Assembly: GCF_003050925.1 (NCBI RefSeq)
Contig: NZ_QAOV01000001.1
Coordinates: 310,001 to 374,000 of the forward strand
From: Pseudomonas sp. GV085
GTDB taxonomy: Bacteria > Pseudomonadota > Gammaproteobacteria > Pseudomonadales > Pseudomonadaceae
Direction: 5' to 3'
Length of the DNA: 64,000 bases
Shown: piece by piece, positions 39,848-52,370 of the stretch
Layout: each line of letters starts with the position of its first letter
Position numbering within the stretch: position 1 is the first letter of the stretch
The notes under the pieces: model-generated
Told to the model about the DNA's origin: nothing
Databases searched by the model: none
The model's input: the letters and a program-made list of their open reading frames with translations, nothing else
Made by a program: the position numbers and the translations under genes

Positions 39848-40069
39848 ATGCCGATGTACGATTATCAATGTGCTTCCTGTGGTCATCAGTTGGAAGCCAT
39901 TCAAAAGATCAGCGATGCACCGCTGGTCGACTGCCCTGCCTGTCAGGCGCCAGAGCTTAAAAAGTTGCTGTCCATGCCGGGCTTCCGCCTCAGCGGCACG
40001 GGTTGGTACGAAACCGATTTCAAGACCGGTTCCAAGAAGAACCTGGCCGGCGGCGACAAAGCTGACTAA
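39848..40069 (+). CDS. FmdB-family zinc ribbon protein
   Basis: A 73-residue protein with C8-x2-C11 and C29-x2-C32 in the pattern YQCASCGHQLEAIQKI and VDCPACQAPELKK, the putative regulatory zinc ribbon of FmdB type. The tail SGTGWYETDFKTGSKKN is conserved in Proteobacteria. A TATAAT at 39782-39787 suggests its own promoter. It lies 119 bp before aspS, as is common. Function unknown. Confidence 0.92.
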   Translation: MPMYDYQCASCGHQLEAIQKISDAPLVDCPACQAPELKKLLSMPGFRLSGTGWYETDFKTGSKKNLAGGDKAD

Positions 40070-40188
40070 GGTCTGGAACCTGAGTTGAACGACACGCGTG
40101 CTCTTGCATCACCCGGCGACTTTTTTAAAGGCGGGGCTGCTGTAGGATCTCCACCGAATTTCGAATTACGAGAAGTGAAACCACGACC

Positions 40189-41964
<1,776 letters not shown>

Positions 41965-42092
41965 GGCTGACCTGAAGGGCGCATCTGTGGATGCGCCTTT
42001 TCTTTATAGGCAGAGCAGTTCAAGATTTTTGTTTGTCGGCCGGCGCAATGCAGCGCAGCGGGCAATGTTTCAAAGAGAATTCGGAGCGAGTT

Positions 42093-42839
42093 ATGGCAGG
42101 TCATTCCAAGTGGGCGAACATCAAGCACCGCAAAGAACGTCAGGATGCCAAAAAAGGCAAGATTTTCACCAAGTGGATTCGTGAACTGACCGTCGCGGCT
42201 CGTCAGGGCGGCGGTGATCCAGGTTCCAACCCGCGTCTGCGCCTGGCATTGGACAAGGCCCTTGGCGCGAACATGAGCCGCGACATCATTGATCGGGCGG
42301 TCGCTCGTGGTGCCGGTGCCGCCGATACCGACGACATGGTCGAACTGACCTACGAAGGCTACGGCCCCGGTGGCGTCGCGGTGATGGTCGAGTGCATGAC
42401 CGATAACCGTAACCGCACTGCGGCCGCTGTTCGTCACGCGTTCAGCAAATGCGGCGGCAACCTCGGCACTGACGGTTCGGTGGCCTATCTGTTCGAACGC
42501 AAGGGACAGATCTCCTTTGCGGCCGGCGTTGACGAAGACGCACTGATGGAAGCGGCCATGGAAGCCGACGCTGATGACGTGGTGACCAACGAAGACGGTT
42601 CTATCGACGTTTTCACCTCGTTTGCCGGGTTCTATTCCGTGCGTAACGCACTGGAAGCGGCTGGTTTCAAAGGTGACGACGCGGAAATCGTCATGTTGCC
42701 GACCACCAGTGCCGAACTCGATCTGGAAGGCGCCGAGAAAGTCCTCAAGCTGATCGACATGCTCGAAGACCTGGACGACGTGCAAAACGTCTATTCCAAC
42801 GCGGACATCCCGGAGTCGGTGGCTGCACAGCTCGGCTGA
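42093..42839 (+). CDS. YebC/PmpR-family protein
   Basis: A 248-residue protein from ATG 42093 ([19 protein letters not shown]), with GGAGCGAG upstream. It has the family's Asp-rich and acidic surface ([20 protein letters not shown]) and [20 protein letters not shown]. PmpR represses quorum sensing in P. aeruginosa; other YebC proteins relieve ribosome stalling at proline runs. The role here is inferred from the family alone. It sits between aspS and ruvC, its usual place. Confidence 0.95.
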   Translation: MAGHSKWANIKHRKERQDAKKGKIFTKWIRELTVAARQGGGDPGSNPRLRLALDKALGANMSRDIIDRAVARGAGAADTDDMVELTYEGYGPGGVAVMVECMTDNRNRTAAAVRHAFSKCGGNLGTDGSVAYLFERKGQISFAAGVDEDALMEAAMEADADDVVTNEDGSIDVFTSFAGFYSVRNALEAAGFKGDDAEIVMLPTTSAELDLEGAEKVLKLIDMLEDLDDVQNVYSNADIPESVAAQLG

Positions 42840-42848
42840 TTTGCCTTT

Positions 42849-42946
42849 TGTAGGAGCGAGCTCGCTCGCGAAAAACCTGAGAGCGGCGTTCATTCAAGTC
42901 AGCCGCGTTATCGTTGACGTCCATCGCGAGCAAGCTCGCTCCTACA
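42849..42946. repeat. REPIN, class B variant
   Basis: TGTAGGAGCGAGCTCGCTCG at the left and CGAGCAAGCTCGCTCCTACA at the right, between yebC and ruvC. The left core differs slightly (GAGCTCGCTCG, not GAGCCTGCTCG). Confidence 0.88.
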
Positions 42947-42965
42947 TTTAAAGCCTGCAGGCGTT

Positions 42966-43490
42966 ATGACTTTGATTCTTGGTATCGACCCCGGTTCGCG
43001 CATCACCGGTTACGGTGTGGTTCGTGATACCGGCCGTGGCTGTGAGTACGTCGCCTCCGGTTGTATCCGCACCGGTGCCGGCGAGCTGCATGAGCGACTG
43101 CAGATTGTCTATCGCGGGGTGCGAGAGATCATTCAGACTTACCATCCGGTGACCATGGGGATCGAAAAGGTGTTCATGGCCCGTAACGCCGACTCCGCCC
43201 TGAAACTGGGGCAGGCCCGTGGCGCAGCGATCGTGGCAGGTGCCGAGGAAAGCCTGGAAATTGCCGAATACACCGCAACCCAGGTCAAGCAGGCGGTCGT
43301 AGGCACCGGCGCGGCCAATAAGGAGCAGGTGCAAATGATGGTGATGCACATGCTCAAGCTCACCAGCAAACCGCAGATCGATGCTTCGGACGCCCTGGCC
43401 ATTGCCATCTGCCATGCTCATACCCGCTCCAGCCTGCTGCCCCATGGTCTGGGTGCTGCACGCAGTCGTGGCGGGCGCCTGCGTCTCTGA
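42966..43490 (+). CDS. ruvC: Crossover junction endodeoxyribonuclease RuvC
   Basis: A 174-residue Holliday-junction resolvase. The acidic catalytic quartet is visible: D8 (ILGIDPGS), E67 ([11 protein letters not shown]), D139 and D142 ([14 protein letters not shown]). It cuts junctions held by RuvAB. The next 115 bp hold no clear terminator before ruvA. Confidence 0.97.
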   Translation: MTLILGIDPGSRITGYGVVRDTGRGCEYVASGCIRTGAGELHERLQIVYRGVREIIQTYHPVTMGIEKVFMARNADSALKLGQARGAAIVAGAEESLEIAEYTATQVKQAVVGTGAANKEQVQMMVMHMLKLTSKPQIDASDALAIAICHAHTRSSLLPHGLGAARSRGGRLRL

Positions 43491-43605
43491 TAGCATCAGC
43501 AATCATTTTCATGGAGTGGGGGGCGTTTCGCCTGGGTTGTCGGCGGCATTCCCTCGCTCTATCAGTCGCTGGCCCAGAGCTGGCCAACGCTCAAGGATTT
43601 GTAAC

Positions 43606-44214
43606 GTGATTGGACGTTTGCGCGGCACCCTGGCTGAGAAGCAGCCTCCGCATCTGATTCTGGATGTAAATGGCTTGGGCTATGAACTTGAAGTGCCCAT
43701 GACGACCCTTTACCGCTTGCCGTCGGTCGGTGAACCGCTGACTTTGCACACCCATTTGGTCGTGCGCGAAGACGCGCAGTTGCTCTATGGTTTTGTCGGC
43801 AAGCGTGAGCGCGACTTTTTCCGCGAATTGATCCGCCTCAACGGCGTCGGGCCGAAACTGGCGCTGGCCTTGATGTCGAGCCTGGAGGTCGACGAACTGG
43901 TTCGTTGCGTACAGTCCCAGGACACGTCGGCGCTGACCAAGGTCCCGGGCGTCGGCAAGAAAACCGCCGAACGCTTGCTGGTGGAACTCAAGGATCGCTT
44001 CAAGGCCTGGGAAACCGTACCGGCCATGTTCGCCCTGGTGCCGAACCAGCCGGATGGACCGGCTCCGGTGAACACTGCCGAGACTGACGCCGTAAGCGCC
44101 TTGATTTCCCTGGGCTACAAGCCCCAGGAAGCGAGCAAGGCGGTGTCTGCGATCAAGGAGAAAGATTTGAGCAGTGAAGACATGATCCGCCGCGCCTTGA
44201 AGGGAATGATCTAA
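43606..44214 (+). CDS. ruvA: Holliday junction branch migration protein RuvA
   Basis: A 202-residue protein from GTG 43606 (reads [20 protein letters not shown]), where the family begins. It contains the OB domain, two helix-hairpin-helix motifs ([15 protein letters not shown] and [17 protein letters not shown]) and the C-terminal RuvB-contact domain ([17 protein letters not shown]). It joins directly to ruvB: the stop ends at 44214 and the GTG of ruvB is 44215. Confidence 0.97.
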   Translation: MIGRLRGTLAEKQPPHLILDVNGLGYELEVPMTTLYRLPSVGEPLTLHTHLVVREDAQLLYGFVGKRERDFFRELIRLNGVGPKLALALMSSLEVDELVRCVQSQDTSALTKVPGVGKKTAERLLVELKDRFKAWETVPAMFALVPNQPDGPAPVNTAETDAVSALISLGYKPQEASKAVSAIKEKDLSSEDMIRRALKGMI

Positions 44215-45276
44215 GTGATTGAAGCTGATCGTCTGATCGCTGCCACGCACAGTCCGCGTGAGCGCGAAGAAGTCCAGGACCGGGCGATTCGCCCGGTCAG
44301 CCTGGCTGAATACATTGGCCAGCCGACCGTTCGCGAGCAGATGGAGTTGTTCATTCAAGCCGCTCGCGGTCGGAACGAGTCCCTGGATCACACGCTGATC
44401 TTCGGGCCTCCCGGCCTGGGAAAGACCACCCTCGCCAACATCATCGCCCAGGAAATGGGCGTGTCGATCAAGAGCACTTCAGGGCCCGTGCTGGAGCGTC
44501 CAGGCGACCTGGCGGCGCTCCTGACCAACCTGGAGCCTCACGACGTACTGTTTATCGACGAAATCCATCGGTTGTCGCCGATTGTCGAAGAGGTACTGTA
44601 CCCGGCCATGGAGGATTTCCAGCTCGACATCATGATCGGTGAGGGCCCGGCCGCGCGTTCGATCAAGCTGGATCTGCCGCCGTTCACCCTGGTCGGCGCA
44701 ACGACGCGGGCGGGGATGCTGACCAATCCGTTGCGAGACCGTTTCGGGATTGTCCAGCGCCTGGAGTTCTACAGCACCGCCGATCTGTCGACAATTGTCA
44801 GTCGCTCGGCAAGCATCCTTGGTTTGCCGCTGGATCCGGAAGGTGCTTTCGAAATCGCCCGCCGTGCCCGTGGCACTCCACGAATCGCTAACCGTTTGCT
44901 GCGCCGGGTGCGCGACTTCGCCGAAGTTCGCGCCAAGGGCCACATCACCAAGCCGATTGCCGACCTGGCGCTGAACCTGCTGGATGTCGACGAACGTGGC
45001 TTCGATCACCAGGACCGGCGTCTGTTGCTGACCATGATCGAGAAATTCGACGGTGGGCCAGTCGGGGTCGACAGCCTGGCCGCCGCCATCAGCGAAGAGC
45101 GTCACACCATTGAAGACGTGCTGGAGCCTTACCTGATCCAGCAGGGCTACATCATGCGCACGCCACGGGGGCGGGTGGTGACGCGGCATGCCTACCTGCA
45201 TTTCGGTTTAAACATTCCGTCACGATTGGGCGAAATGCCCGTGGTAGATGAGTTTCTCGATGCCGCTGACGATTAA
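44215..45276 (+). CDS. ruvB: Holliday junction helicase motor RuvB
   Basis: A 353-residue AAA+ ATPase that drives branch migration with RuvA. Walker A is GPPGLGKT at 64-71, Walker B is [11 protein letters not shown], sensor I lies in LVGATTRAG, the arginine finger region is [16 protein letters not shown], and the winged helix ends HLHFGLN-like ([14 protein letters not shown]). GTG start directly after the ruvA stop shows translational coupling. Confidence 0.97.
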   Translation: MIEADRLIAATHSPREREEVQDRAIRPVSLAEYIGQPTVREQMELFIQAARGRNESLDHTLIFGPPGLGKTTLANIIAQEMGVSIKSTSGPVLERPGDLAALLTNLEPHDVLFIDEIHRLSPIVEEVLYPAMEDFQLDIMIGEGPAARSIKLDLPPFTLVGATTRAGMLTNPLRDRFGIVQRLEFYSTADLSTIVSRSASILGLPLDPEGAFEIARRARGTPRIANRLLRRVRDFAEVRAKGHITKPIADLALNLLDVDERGFDHQDRRLLLTMIEKFDGGPVGVDSLAAAISEERHTIEDVLEPYLIQQGYIMRTPRGRVVTRHAYLHFGLNIPSRLGEMPVVDEFLDAADD

Positions 45277-45327
45277 TTAACATTGCGTACTGATTTTTTC
45301 GGGCAATGTAGGGTCCCAGGACCGTAC

Positions 45328-45339
45328 TTTCACGTGAAA
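45328..45339. promoter_or_regulatory. 12-bp perfect palindrome upstream of the tol operon
   Basis: TTTCACGTGAAA lies 65 bp before the ybgC start, in the ruvB-ybgC gap where the tol promoter should be. A palindrome of this size could be an operator; the protein is unknown. Confidence 0.4.
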
Positions 45340-45403
45340 GCCGCAGAACAATGAAAAACAGTTGCCATGCCGGATTGGCAACCTGAGGAGTAAGCACTAG
45401 AGT

Positions 45404-45871
45404 ATGCGCGCGCAAAACGGGCTTGAGCCTTTCGCACATCGCTGTCGCGTTTATTACGAGGACACCGATGCGGGGGGCATCGTGTATTACGTCAATTACC
45501 TCAAGTTTATGGAACGGGCTCGAACCGAGCGGCTACGAGATCTGGGCTTTGCCCAATCGCAGCTGGCAGGGGAGGACCTGTTGTTCGTCGTGCATTCCAG
45601 CGAAGCTCGCTATCACGCGCCGGCGCGACTGGACGACGAACTGCTGGTAAGCGCTGAAGTAATCGAATTGAACCGTGCCAGCCTGCGCTTCAAGCAGCAG
45701 GTCAGGCGGGCAACGGATAATGTGCTGCTCTGCGAAGGGCAGTTTCTGGTGGCCTGTGTGCGCACTGAAAGTTTGAAACCCCGGGCCATTCCCGAAGCTC
45801 TACGAGCGGCCTTTGCCGACGTGAGCGGCGCGGGTACACACTCAAAGCAGGAGATAAAGCGTGGAAGCTAA
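45404..45871 (+). CDS. ybgC: Tol-Pal associated acyl-CoA thioesterase YbgC
   Basis: A 155-residue hot-dog thioesterase. It has [20 protein letters not shown] with the catalytic Asp in EDTDAGG, and [12 protein letters not shown]. It hydrolyses short acyl-CoA and, in E. coli, links phospholipid enzymes to Tol-Pal. It is the first gene of the operon and overlaps tolQ by 11 bp. GAGGAG stands ~13 nt before the ATG, somewhat far. Confidence 0.94.
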   Translation: MRAQNGLEPFAHRCRVYYEDTDAGGIVYYVNYLKFMERARTERLRDLGFAQSQLAGEDLLFVVHSSEARYHAPARLDDELLVSAEVIELNRASLRFKQQVRRATDNVLLCEGQFLVACVRTESLKPRAIPEALRAAFADVSGAGTHSKQEIKRGS

Positions 45872-46556
45872 CGTCGTCGACCATTCCTCCATGTGGAGCC
45901 TGGTCAGCAATGCCAGTATCGTGGTGCAACTGGTAATGCTGATCCTGGTAGCCGCATCGGTGACCTCGTGGATCATGATCTTTCAGCGCAGCAACCTGCT
46001 GCGCGCCGGTCGACGTGCCCTGGAGAGCTTTGAAGAGCGCTTCTGGTCGGGTATCGACCTGTCCAAGCTGTACCGTCAGGCTGGCAGCAACCCGGACCCT
46101 GACTCGGGCGTCGAGCAAATCTTCCGTGCCGGTTTCAAGGAATTCTCCCGTCTGCGCCAGCAGTCGGGCGTTGATCCGGAAGCGGTCATGGAAGGCGTGG
46201 CCCGTGCCATGCGCGTCGCCATTTCCCGCGAAGAAGAAAAGCTCGAGCAGAGCCTGCCTTTCCTGGCCACCGTCGGTTCCGTCAGCCCGTACATCGGTCT
46301 GTTCGGTACCGTTTGGGGGATCATGAACTCCTTCCGTGGTCTGGCGACTGCCCAGCAAGCGACCCTGGCCACTGTGGCTCCGGGTATCGCCGAAGCACTG
46401 ATCGCCACGGCGATCGGTCTGTTCGCTGCCATTCCAGCCGTTATCGCTTACAACCGTTTTGCTGCTCGCAGCGAAACGCTGCTGGGCCGTTACTACACCT
46501 TCGCCGACGAGTTCCAGGCGATCCTGCACCGCAAAGTGCACACCAGCGAAGAATAA
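45861..46556 (+). CDS. tolQ: TolQ, proton-channel subunit of Tol-Pal
   Basis: A 231-residue inner-membrane protein of the ExbB/MotA type with three helices (~18-38, ~130-155 and ~165-190). Conserved parts are [19 protein letters not shown] and [20 protein letters not shown], the latter with the Thr/Gly pore lining. Together with TolR it turns proton flow into movement of TolA. GTG 45861 overlaps ybgC. Confidence 0.96.
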   Translation: MEANVVDHSSMWSLVSNASIVVQLVMLILVAASVTSWIMIFQRSNLLRAGRRALESFEERFWSGIDLSKLYRQAGSNPDPDSGVEQIFRAGFKEFSRLRQQSGVDPEAVMEGVARAMRVAISREEEKLEQSLPFLATVGSVSPYIGLFGTVWGIMNSFRGLATAQQATLATVAPGIAEALIATAIGLFAAIPAVIAYNRFAARSETLLGRYYTFADEFQAILHRKVHTSEE

Positions 46557-46570
46557 GCAGGTAATTTCCA

Positions 46571-47032
46571 ATGGCTTTAATCGCTCGAGCTCGCAAAAAG
46601 CGCAAGCCGGTCGCCGAGATGAACGTGGTGCCTTACATCGACGTGATGTTGGTGCTGCTGGTCATCTTCATGGTGACCGCACCGATGCTCAATCAGGGCG
46701 TGAAAGTTGATCTGCCCAAGGTTTCCAGTGAAGCCTTGCCGCAGGACAACAACACCCAGGTCCTGACCATTTCCATCAAATCCGACAAGACCTACTACTG
46801 GAACCTTGGCAGCGAAGTCGACACCGAAAAGCAGCAGGATCGGGCCATGACCCTGCCGCAGATGACTGACGCGGTGACCAAGATCATTCGCGTCGGCAAC
46901 GAAGGCGGCAAGCGTACCCAGGTCTTCATTCGCGGCGACAAGAGTGTCGATTACGGCTCCGTCATGGGGGCCATGGGCGGGTTGCAGAAAGCCGGGGTCG
47001 GTAATGTTGGCTTGATTACCGAGGCGCCCTGA
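46571..47032 (+). CDS. tolR: TolR, proton-channel subunit of Tol-Pal
   Basis: A 153-residue protein with a single helix (~20-40) holding the proton-carrying Asp in VPYIDVMLVLLVIFMVTAP, and a periplasmic domain (TYYWNLGSEVDTEK to GNVGLITEAP). It starts 14 bp after tolQ and shares one base with tolA (TGATG). Confidence 0.96.
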   Translation: MALIARARKKRKPVAEMNVVPYIDVMLVLLVIFMVTAPMLNQGVKVDLPKVSSEALPQDNNTQVLTISIKSDKTYYWNLGSEVDTEKQQDRAMTLPQMTDAVTKIIRVGNEGGKRTQVFIRGDKSVDYGSVMGAMGGLQKAGVGNVGLITEAP

Positions 47033-48147
47033 TGCAGCAACAGCGAGAGCCGTCCGCCTCGGAAAGCTACTTCTGGCCTAGTGTCTGGGCGATTGGCTTG
47101 CACGTGCTGGTGTTCGGCATGCTGTTCGTCAGTTTTGCCTTTACCCCGGAACTGCCGCCGGCCAAGCCGATTGTCCAGGCGACCTTGTACCAACTGAAAT
47201 CGAAAAGTCGGGCGACCACCCAGACCAATCAGAAGATTGCCGGTGAAGCGCAGAAATCTGCTGCGCGTCAGACCGAAGTCGAGCAGATGGAACAGAAAAA
47301 GGTCGAGCAGGAAGCGGTGAAGGCTGCGGAACAAAAGAAAGAAGAGGCGGCTCAAAAGGCCGAAGAAGCCAAGAAGGCTGACGAGGCGAAGAAAGCGGAC
47401 GAGGCGAAGAAAGCGGACGAGGCGAAGAAAGCGGACGAGGCGAAAAAGGCTGATGAAGCCAAGAAAGCCGACGCTGCGAAGAAAACCGCGGAAGCCAAGA
47501 AGGCAGAAGAGAAACAATTGGCTGATATAGCCAAGAAGAAAGCCGAAGAAGAAGCCAAGAAAGCTGCGGAAGAAGAGGCCAAGAAAGCGGCCGCTGAAGA
47601 AGCCAAGAAGAAGATCGTCGAAGACGCGAAGAAGAAAGCCGCGGAAGACGCCAAGAAGAAAGCTGAAGCTGAGGAGGCGAAGAAGAAAGTCGCCGAGGAA
47701 GCGAAGAAGAAAGCTACTGCCGATGCTGCGAAGAAGAAATCGCAGGACGCGGCACGTAAATCCGCCGAAGACAAAAAGGCCCAGGCCCTGGCAGATTTGC
47801 TTTCCGACACGCCGCAGCGTCAGCAGGCCTTGGCCGATGAGCAGGGCGACGAAGTCGCCGGCAGTTTCGATGACCTGATTCGTGCGCGTGCAGCGGAAGG
47901 CTGGGCTCGTCCACCTTCGGCACGCAAAGGCATGACGGTCGTGTTGCAAATCGGCATGTTGCCGGACGGTACGGTGACTTCGGTCAGCGTGTCCAGGTCC
48001 AGTGGCGACGGTCCGTTTGACGCCTCGGCTGTTGCAGCGGTGAAGAATATTGGACGTTTGACAGAAATGCAGGGAATGAAGCCGAGTGATTTCGCTCCGT
48101 ATCGTTCATTCAAGATGACATTCACACCTGAGGATCTAGCCTTGTGA
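47032..48147 (+). CDS. tolA: TolA, periplasm-spanning Tol-Pal link
   Basis: A 371-residue protein. One N-terminal helix (~15-38, ending [11 protein letters not shown]) anchors it. A long alpha-helical Lys/Ala/Glu stalk (~60-245) includes six 6-residue repeats of KKADEA. The C-terminal domain (~255-371, [21 protein letters not shown]) contacts Pal and TolB. The start overlaps tolR by one base and the stop overlaps tolB by 4. The stalk is encoded by an 18-bp tandem repeat listed separately. Confidence 0.96.
   Translation: MQQQREPSASESYFWPSVWAIGLHVLVFGMLFVSFAFTPELPPAKPIVQATLYQLKSKSRATTQTNQKIAGEAQKSAARQTEVEQMEQKKVEQEAVKAAEQKKEEAAQKAEEAKKADEAKKADEAKKADEAKKADEAKKADEAKKADAAKKTAEAKKAEEKQLADIAKKKAEEEAKKAAEEEAKKAAAEEAKKKIVEDAKKKAAEDAKKKAEAEEAKKKVAEEAKKKATADAAKKKSQDAARKSAEDKKAQALADLLSDTPQRQQALADEQGDEVAGSFDDLIRARAAEGWARPPSARKGMTVVLQIGMLPDGTVTSVSVSRSSGDGPFDASAVAAVKNIGRLTEMQGMKPSDFAPYRSFKMTFTPEDLAL
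47371..47478 (+). repeat. 18-bp tandem repeat in the tolA stalk
   Basis: Six in-frame 18-bp units encode KKADEA. Three central units (47389-47442, AAGAAAGCGGACGAGGCG) are identical and the outer ones differ at silent or near-silent sites. Such identity suggests recent expansion; length can change without breaking the frame. Confidence 0.92.
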
Positions 48148-49445
48148 GAAACCTTCTACGAGGAATGCTGGTCGTTATCTGCTGCATGGCAGGGATGGCG
48201 ATGGCAGATGAGAAAAACATTCTGGTTACCAGCGGCAGCGATCGGGCGACCCCGATCGCCGTTGTGCCGTTCGGCTTCCAGGGTGGTAGCGTGCTGCCGG
48301 ACGACATGGCGGAAATCATCGGTAACGACCTGCGCAACTCGGGTTACTACTCGCCGCTTCCAAAGCAGAACATGATCAGCCAGCCGAGCCAGGCCAGCGA
48401 AATCATCTTCCGTGACTTCAAGGCGCTGGGTGCCCAGTACGTCATGGTCGGCAGCATTGTGCCGGCGGGCGGTCGCCTGCAGGTGCAATACGCACTGTTC
48501 AATGTGGCCACCGAGCAGCAAGTGCTGACCGGCAGCGTGTCGGGCGGCGTCGATCAGTTACGCGACATGGCGCACTACATCTCCGACCAGTCGTTCGAAA
48601 AACTCACGGGTATCAAGGGTGCCTTCTCGACTCGCCTGCTGTACGTAACGGCCGAGCGTTTCTCCGAGAACAACACTCGTTACACCCTGCAACGTTCGGA
48701 CTACGACGGTGCCCGCGCCGTGACCCTGCTGCAATCGCGCGAGCCGATCCTGTCGCCGCGTTTCGCACCGGATGGCAAGCGCATCGCTTATGTCTCCTTC
48801 GAGCAGAAGCGTCCACGCATCTTCATGCAGAACATCGACACCGGTCGCCGTGAGCAGATCACCAACTTCGAAGGCCTGAACGGTGCGCCAGCCTGGTCGC
48901 CGGACGGCAATCGCCTTGCGTTCGTGCTGTCCAAAGACGGCAACCCGGACATCTATGTGATGAACCTGGGTTCGCGTCAGATCACCCGCGTCACCAATGG
49001 TCCTGGCATCAACACCGAACCGTTCTGGGGCAAGGATGGTTCGACCATCTACTTCACTTCCGACCGTGGCGGCAAGCCGCAGATCTACAAGACCGGCGCG
49101 GGTGGCGGTGGTGCCGAACGTGTGACGTTCGTCGGTAATTACAACGCCAACCCTAAACTGTCGGCTGATGAAAAGACGCTTGTCATGATTCACCGTCAGG
49201 ATGGCTTCACCAATTTCAAGGTGGCGGCCCAGGATTTGCAACGCGGTAGTGTAAAGATCCTCACTGATAGCACTCTGGACGAGTCGCCCACTGTCGCGCC
49301 CAACGGCACCATGGTAATCTACGCCACCCGCCAGCAGGGCCGGGGAGTCTTGATGCTCGTGTCCATCAATGGACGCGTAAGGCTCCCGCTTCCTACCGCA
49401 CAAGGCGAAGTCAGAGAACCTTCCTGGTCCCCTTTCCTGAACTGA
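48144..49445 (+). CDS. tolB: TolB, periplasmic beta-propeller of Tol-Pal
   Basis: A 433-residue protein. GTG 48144 overlaps tolA (GTGA). The signal peptide [19 protein letters not shown] ends before DEKNI. An N-terminal D1 domain (~25-165) precedes a six-bladed propeller with repeated [31 protein letters not shown] and [15 protein letters not shown] blades. It binds Pal and colicins at the inner side of the outer membrane. Confidence 0.97.
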   Translation: MRNLLRGMLVVICCMAGMAMADEKNILVTSGSDRATPIAVVPFGFQGGSVLPDDMAEIIGNDLRNSGYYSPLPKQNMISQPSQASEIIFRDFKALGAQYVMVGSIVPAGGRLQVQYALFNVATEQQVLTGSVSGGVDQLRDMAHYISDQSFEKLTGIKGAFSTRLLYVTAERFSENNTRYTLQRSDYDGARAVTLLQSREPILSPRFAPDGKRIAYVSFEQKRPRIFMQNIDTGRREQITNFEGLNGAPAWSPDGNRLAFVLSKDGNPDIYVMNLGSRQITRVTNGPGINTEPFWGKDGSTIYFTSDRGGKPQIYKTGAGGGGAERVTFVGNYNANPKLSADEKTLVMIHRQDGFTNFKVAAQDLQRGSVKILTDSTLDESPTVAPNGTMVIYATRQQGRGVLMLVSINGRVRLPLPTAQGEVREPSWSPFLN

Positions 49446-49497
49446 CGCGGCGCTATACGTTTTACTTAACACACTGGGGTTCATTAGGAGTTTCACG

Positions 49498-49995
49498 ATG
49501 GAAATGCTGAAGTTTGGTAAATTTGCTGCGCTGGCACTGGCCATGGCTGTAGCTGTAGGTTGCTCGTCCAAAGGCGGCGACAATGCCGGTGAAGGCGCGG
49601 TAGATCCAAACGCTGGTTACGGCGCAAACACTGGTGCAGTTGACGGCTCCCTGAGCGAAGAAGCTGCCCTGCGCGCTATCACCACTTTCTACTTCGAATA
49701 CGACAGTTCGGACCTGAAGCCAGAAGCCATGCGCGCTCTGGACGTTCACGCCAAAGACCTGAAAGCAAACGGCGCTCGCGTTGTTCTGGAAGGCAACACC
49801 GACGAACGTGGTACTCGTGAGTACAACATGGCACTGGGCGAGCGTCGTGCGAAAGCCGTTCAGCGCTACCTGGTACTGCAAGGCGTTTCCCCAGCTCAGC
49901 TGGAACTGGTTTCCTACGGCGAAGAGCGTCCAGTTGCTACCGGCAACGACGAGCAGTCCTGGGCTCAAAACCGTCGCGTCGAACTGCGTAAGTAA
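49498..49995 (+). CDS. pal: Peptidoglycan-associated lipoprotein Pal (OprL)
   Basis: A 165-residue outer-membrane lipoprotein. The lipobox AVGC gives a lipidated Cys22. After a Gly/Asn-rich linker the OmpA-type domain has [36 protein letters not shown] and QNRRVELRK, the peptidoglycan-binding residues. TAGGAG precedes the ATG. The 52-bp gap from tolB may hold a minor promoter. Confidence 0.97.
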   Translation: MEMLKFGKFAALALAMAVAVGCSSKGGDNAGEGAVDPNAGYGANTGAVDGSLSEEAALRAITTFYFEYDSSDLKPEAMRALDVHAKDLKANGARVVLEGNTDERGTREYNMALGERRAKAVQRYLVLQGVSPAQLELVSYGEERPVATGNDEQSWAQNRRVELRK

Positions 49996-50001
49996 TTCGT
50001 C

Positions 50002-50841
50002 ATGCGAACGTGCCGTCGTGCTGTAACTGTTTTGGCTCTCAGCCTCGCCCCGTTTGCGGTGTGGGCTGCGGTTCCTGTGGTCGAGGACAACTCCGGCTAT
50101 AACAATAGCGGGAGCAGTTATCCGCCTGCAGGTTACGGTACGAACGGCGCCTATGCCGGGGGAGGGGTTTCGACTCCTGTCTCGGCGCAGGGCCAGCTGT
50201 TCAACCAACTGCAACAAATGCAGGAACAGATCTCGCGCCAACAGGGTGTGATCGAAGAACTGCAAAATGATGTAGCGCGCATGAAGCAGGAAAACCTGGA
50301 GCGATACCAGGATCTTGATCGGCGCATAGGAACCGGCGTTGCACCAGCCGCGACTCCTCAAAATTCTTCCACCGGTGGTGATTTGAATGCCCCCGGCGCA
50401 GCCGCAGGTGCGGCAGCTGGCGCAGCCGCTGCTCAAGCACCCGCCGCAGGTAGCGAACCGGCAGATCCAGCGAAGGAAAAGCTCTATTACGATGCTGCCT
50501 TCGACCTGATCAAGGCCAAGGATTTCGACAAGGCCAGCCAGGCTTTCGCCGCATTCCTGCGCAAATACCCGAATAGCCAATACGCGGGCAATGCCCAGTA
50601 CTGGTTGGGTGAAGTGAATCTGGCCAAAGGCGATCTGCAAGGTGCAGGTCAGGCATTTGCCAAGGTTTCGCAGCTGTATCCGAAACACGCCAAAGTGCCT
50701 GATTCGCTATACAAGCTTGCTGATGTGGAACGCCGCCTGGGTCATACCGACCGGGTCAAAGGTATTCTGCAGCAGGTTGTGTCCCAATATCCGGGCACTT
50801 CCGCCGCTCAACTGGCCCAGCGCGATCTGCAGAAAATGTAA
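50002..50841 (+). CDS. cpoB: CpoB/YbgF, Tol-Pal associated cell-division coordinator
   Basis: A 279-residue periplasmic protein with a signal peptide ending AVWA, a short coiled coil (QLQQMQEQISRQQGVIEEL) used for trimerisation, an Ala/Gly linker (GAAAGAAAGAAAA type) and TPR repeats (FDLIKAKDFDKASQAFAAF onward; KYPNSQYAGNAQYWLGEV). It connects Tol with peptidoglycan synthase. It starts 6 bp after pal. Confidence 0.94.
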   Translation: MRTCRRAVTVLALSLAPFAVWAAVPVVEDNSGYNNSGSSYPPAGYGTNGAYAGGGVSTPVSAQGQLFNQLQQMQEQISRQQGVIEELQNDVARMKQENLERYQDLDRRIGTGVAPAATPQNSSTGGDLNAPGAAAGAAAGAAAAQAPAAGSEPADPAKEKLYYDAAFDLIKAKDFDKASQAFAAFLRKYPNSQYAGNAQYWLGEVNLAKGDLQGAGQAFAKVSQLYPKHAKVPDSLYKLADVERRLGHTDRVKGILQQVVSQYPGTSAAQLAQRDLQKM

Positions 50842-50863
50842 GCCGGCTTGACCTGTTTTGAAG

Positions 50864-50887
50864 AAACCCGCGCTTGTCGCGGGTTTT
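50864..50887 (+). terminator. Intrinsic terminator of the tol-pal operon
   Basis: AAACCCGCG, loop CTTG, TCGCGGGTTTTTT, 22 bp after cpoB. Confidence 0.92.
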
Positions 50888-51007
50888 TTCGTTAGAATTC
50901 ACACCCTTTTTCTGAAACACGCTTTTTGGGATCTGCGCATTGCCGGGGTTCCTTGAAGTGCCTGACGGAGGCGGACAGCCTGTTTAGCTGTTACGCCCGT
51001 GGCGACT

Positions 51008-51655
51008 ATGCAAGACACATTGAGAATCACCGAAGTTTTCTACTCGTTGCAGGGTGAAACTCGGACTGCCGGGCTGCCCACTGTTTTTGTGCGCCTGACC
51101 GGTTGTCCGTTGCGTTGCCAATACTGCGACAGCGCCTACGCGTTCACCGGTGGGACCATCCGCACCCTCGACGATATCCTCGAGCAGGTCGCCGGTTTTC
51201 GTCCGCGATACGTCTGTGTCACGGGCGGCGAGCCCCTGGCGCAACCCAACGCCATTCCCTTGCTCAAGCGCCTGTGTGACGCCGGTTACGAAGTGTCACT
51301 GGAAACCAGTGGTTCTATTGATATCTCGGCAGTAGATTCCCGGGTCAGTCGTGTTGTCGACCTGAAAACCCCGGGTTCGAAGGAAGCGCACCGTAACCGC
51401 TACGAAAACATTGAGCTGCTCACGCCCAACGATCAGGTGAAGTTTGTCATCTGCTCGCGGGACGACTATGACTGGTCCGTTTCCAAGCTGATCCAATACG
51501 GTCTGGATCAGCGTGCCGGCGAAGTCCTGTTCTCGCCAAGTCACCATGATCTCAATGCCCGGGACCTGGCGGACTGGGTGGTGGCGGACAATCTGCCAGT
51601 GCGTTTGCAATTGCAGCTGCATAAATATCTATGGAATGACGAGCCGGGGCGCTGA
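51008..51655 (+). CDS. queE: 7-carboxy-7-deazaguanine synthase
   Basis: A 215-residue radical-SAM enzyme from ATG 51008 ([19 protein letters not shown]); the GTG at 50999 is an alternative with no better ribosome site. The cluster motif CPLRCQYC (C-x3-C-x2-C) binds the 4Fe-4S, and [11 protein letters not shown] is the SAM GGE motif. It turns CPH4 into CDG in queuosine synthesis, the step before QueC, whose gene follows after 1 bp. No PreQ1 riboswitch was recognised before it. Confidence 0.95.
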   Translation: MQDTLRITEVFYSLQGETRTAGLPTVFVRLTGCPLRCQYCDSAYAFTGGTIRTLDDILEQVAGFRPRYVCVTGGEPLAQPNAIPLLKRLCDAGYEVSLETSGSIDISAVDSRVSRVVDLKTPGSKEAHRNRYENIELLTPNDQVKFVICSRDDYDWSVSKLIQYGLDQRAGEVLFSPSHHDLNARDLADWVVADNLPVRLQLQLHKYLWNDEPGR

Positions 51656-51656
51656 A

Positions 51657-52352
51657 ATGACTGAACAACTGAACACTCCTGAAAAAAAACGTGCGGTCAT
51701 CCTGCTGTCCGGTGGCCTGGACTCGGCGACCGTCGTGGCCATGGCGCGCGCCGAAGGCTACAGCTGCTACACCATGAGCTTCGACTACGGTCAGCGCTCT
51801 CACGCCGAACTGTACGCCGCCGAGCGTGTGGCGCAGGACCTGGGTGTGGTCGAGCACAAGGTGATCGGTCTGAACCTCAACGGCATAGGCGGCTCGGCGT
51901 TGACCGACAGCAGCATCGACATTCCGGAAGAGTTGGGTGAGGGCATTCCGGTGACTTACGTGCCTGCGCGTAACACCGTGTTCCTGTCTCTGGCCCTGGG
52001 CTGGGCTGAAGTGCTCGGTGCACGCGACATCTTCATCGGCGTCAATGCGGTAGATTACTCCGGTTACCCGGACTGCCGTCCCGAGTTCATCGAGTCGTTC
52101 GAGCGCACGGCCAACCTGGCGACCAAAGCCGGCGTGGAAGGCAATGGTTTCCGCATTCAGGCACCGCTGCAAAACCTCAGCAAGGCGCAGATCGTCCAGG
52201 CCGGCGTGAAGCTTGGCGTGAACTACGGACTGACCGTTTCCTGCTATCAGGCCGACGATAATGGTCGTGCGTGCGGCAAGTGCGACAGCTGCCGACTGCG
52301 CGCAGAAGGCTTTGCGGCAGCCGGAATCAGCGATCCAACCCCTTATTTTTGA
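51657..52352 (+). CDS. queC: 7-cyano-7-deazaguanine synthase
   Basis: A 231-residue ATP-dependent enzyme that makes preQ0 from CDG. The P-loop is [13 protein letters not shown], with [12 protein letters not shown] after it. The zinc site is in [22 protein letters not shown] 51657 comes 1 bp after the queE stop. The family and gene pair are characteristic. Confidence 0.96.
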   Translation: MTEQLNTPEKKRAVILLSGGLDSATVVAMARAEGYSCYTMSFDYGQRSHAELYAAERVAQDLGVVEHKVIGLNLNGIGGSALTDSSIDIPEELGEGIPVTYVPARNTVFLSLALGWAEVLGARDIFIGVNAVDYSGYPDCRPEFIESFERTANLATKAGVEGNGFRIQAPLQNLSKAQIVQAGVKLGVNYGLTVSCYQADDNGRACGKCDSCRLRAEGFAAAGISDPTPYF

Positions 52353-52370
52353 TTTATTTCAAAATAGGTG

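Noticed and set aside
47352..47810. Ala/Ser/Phe-rich minus-strand frames opposite the tolA stalk
   Set aside because: Produced by the Lys/Ala/Glu repeat on the coding strand; not a membrane protein.
50888..51007. PreQ1 riboswitch before queE
   Set aside because: No compact H-type pseudoknot pattern with an A-rich tail could be found in the leader.
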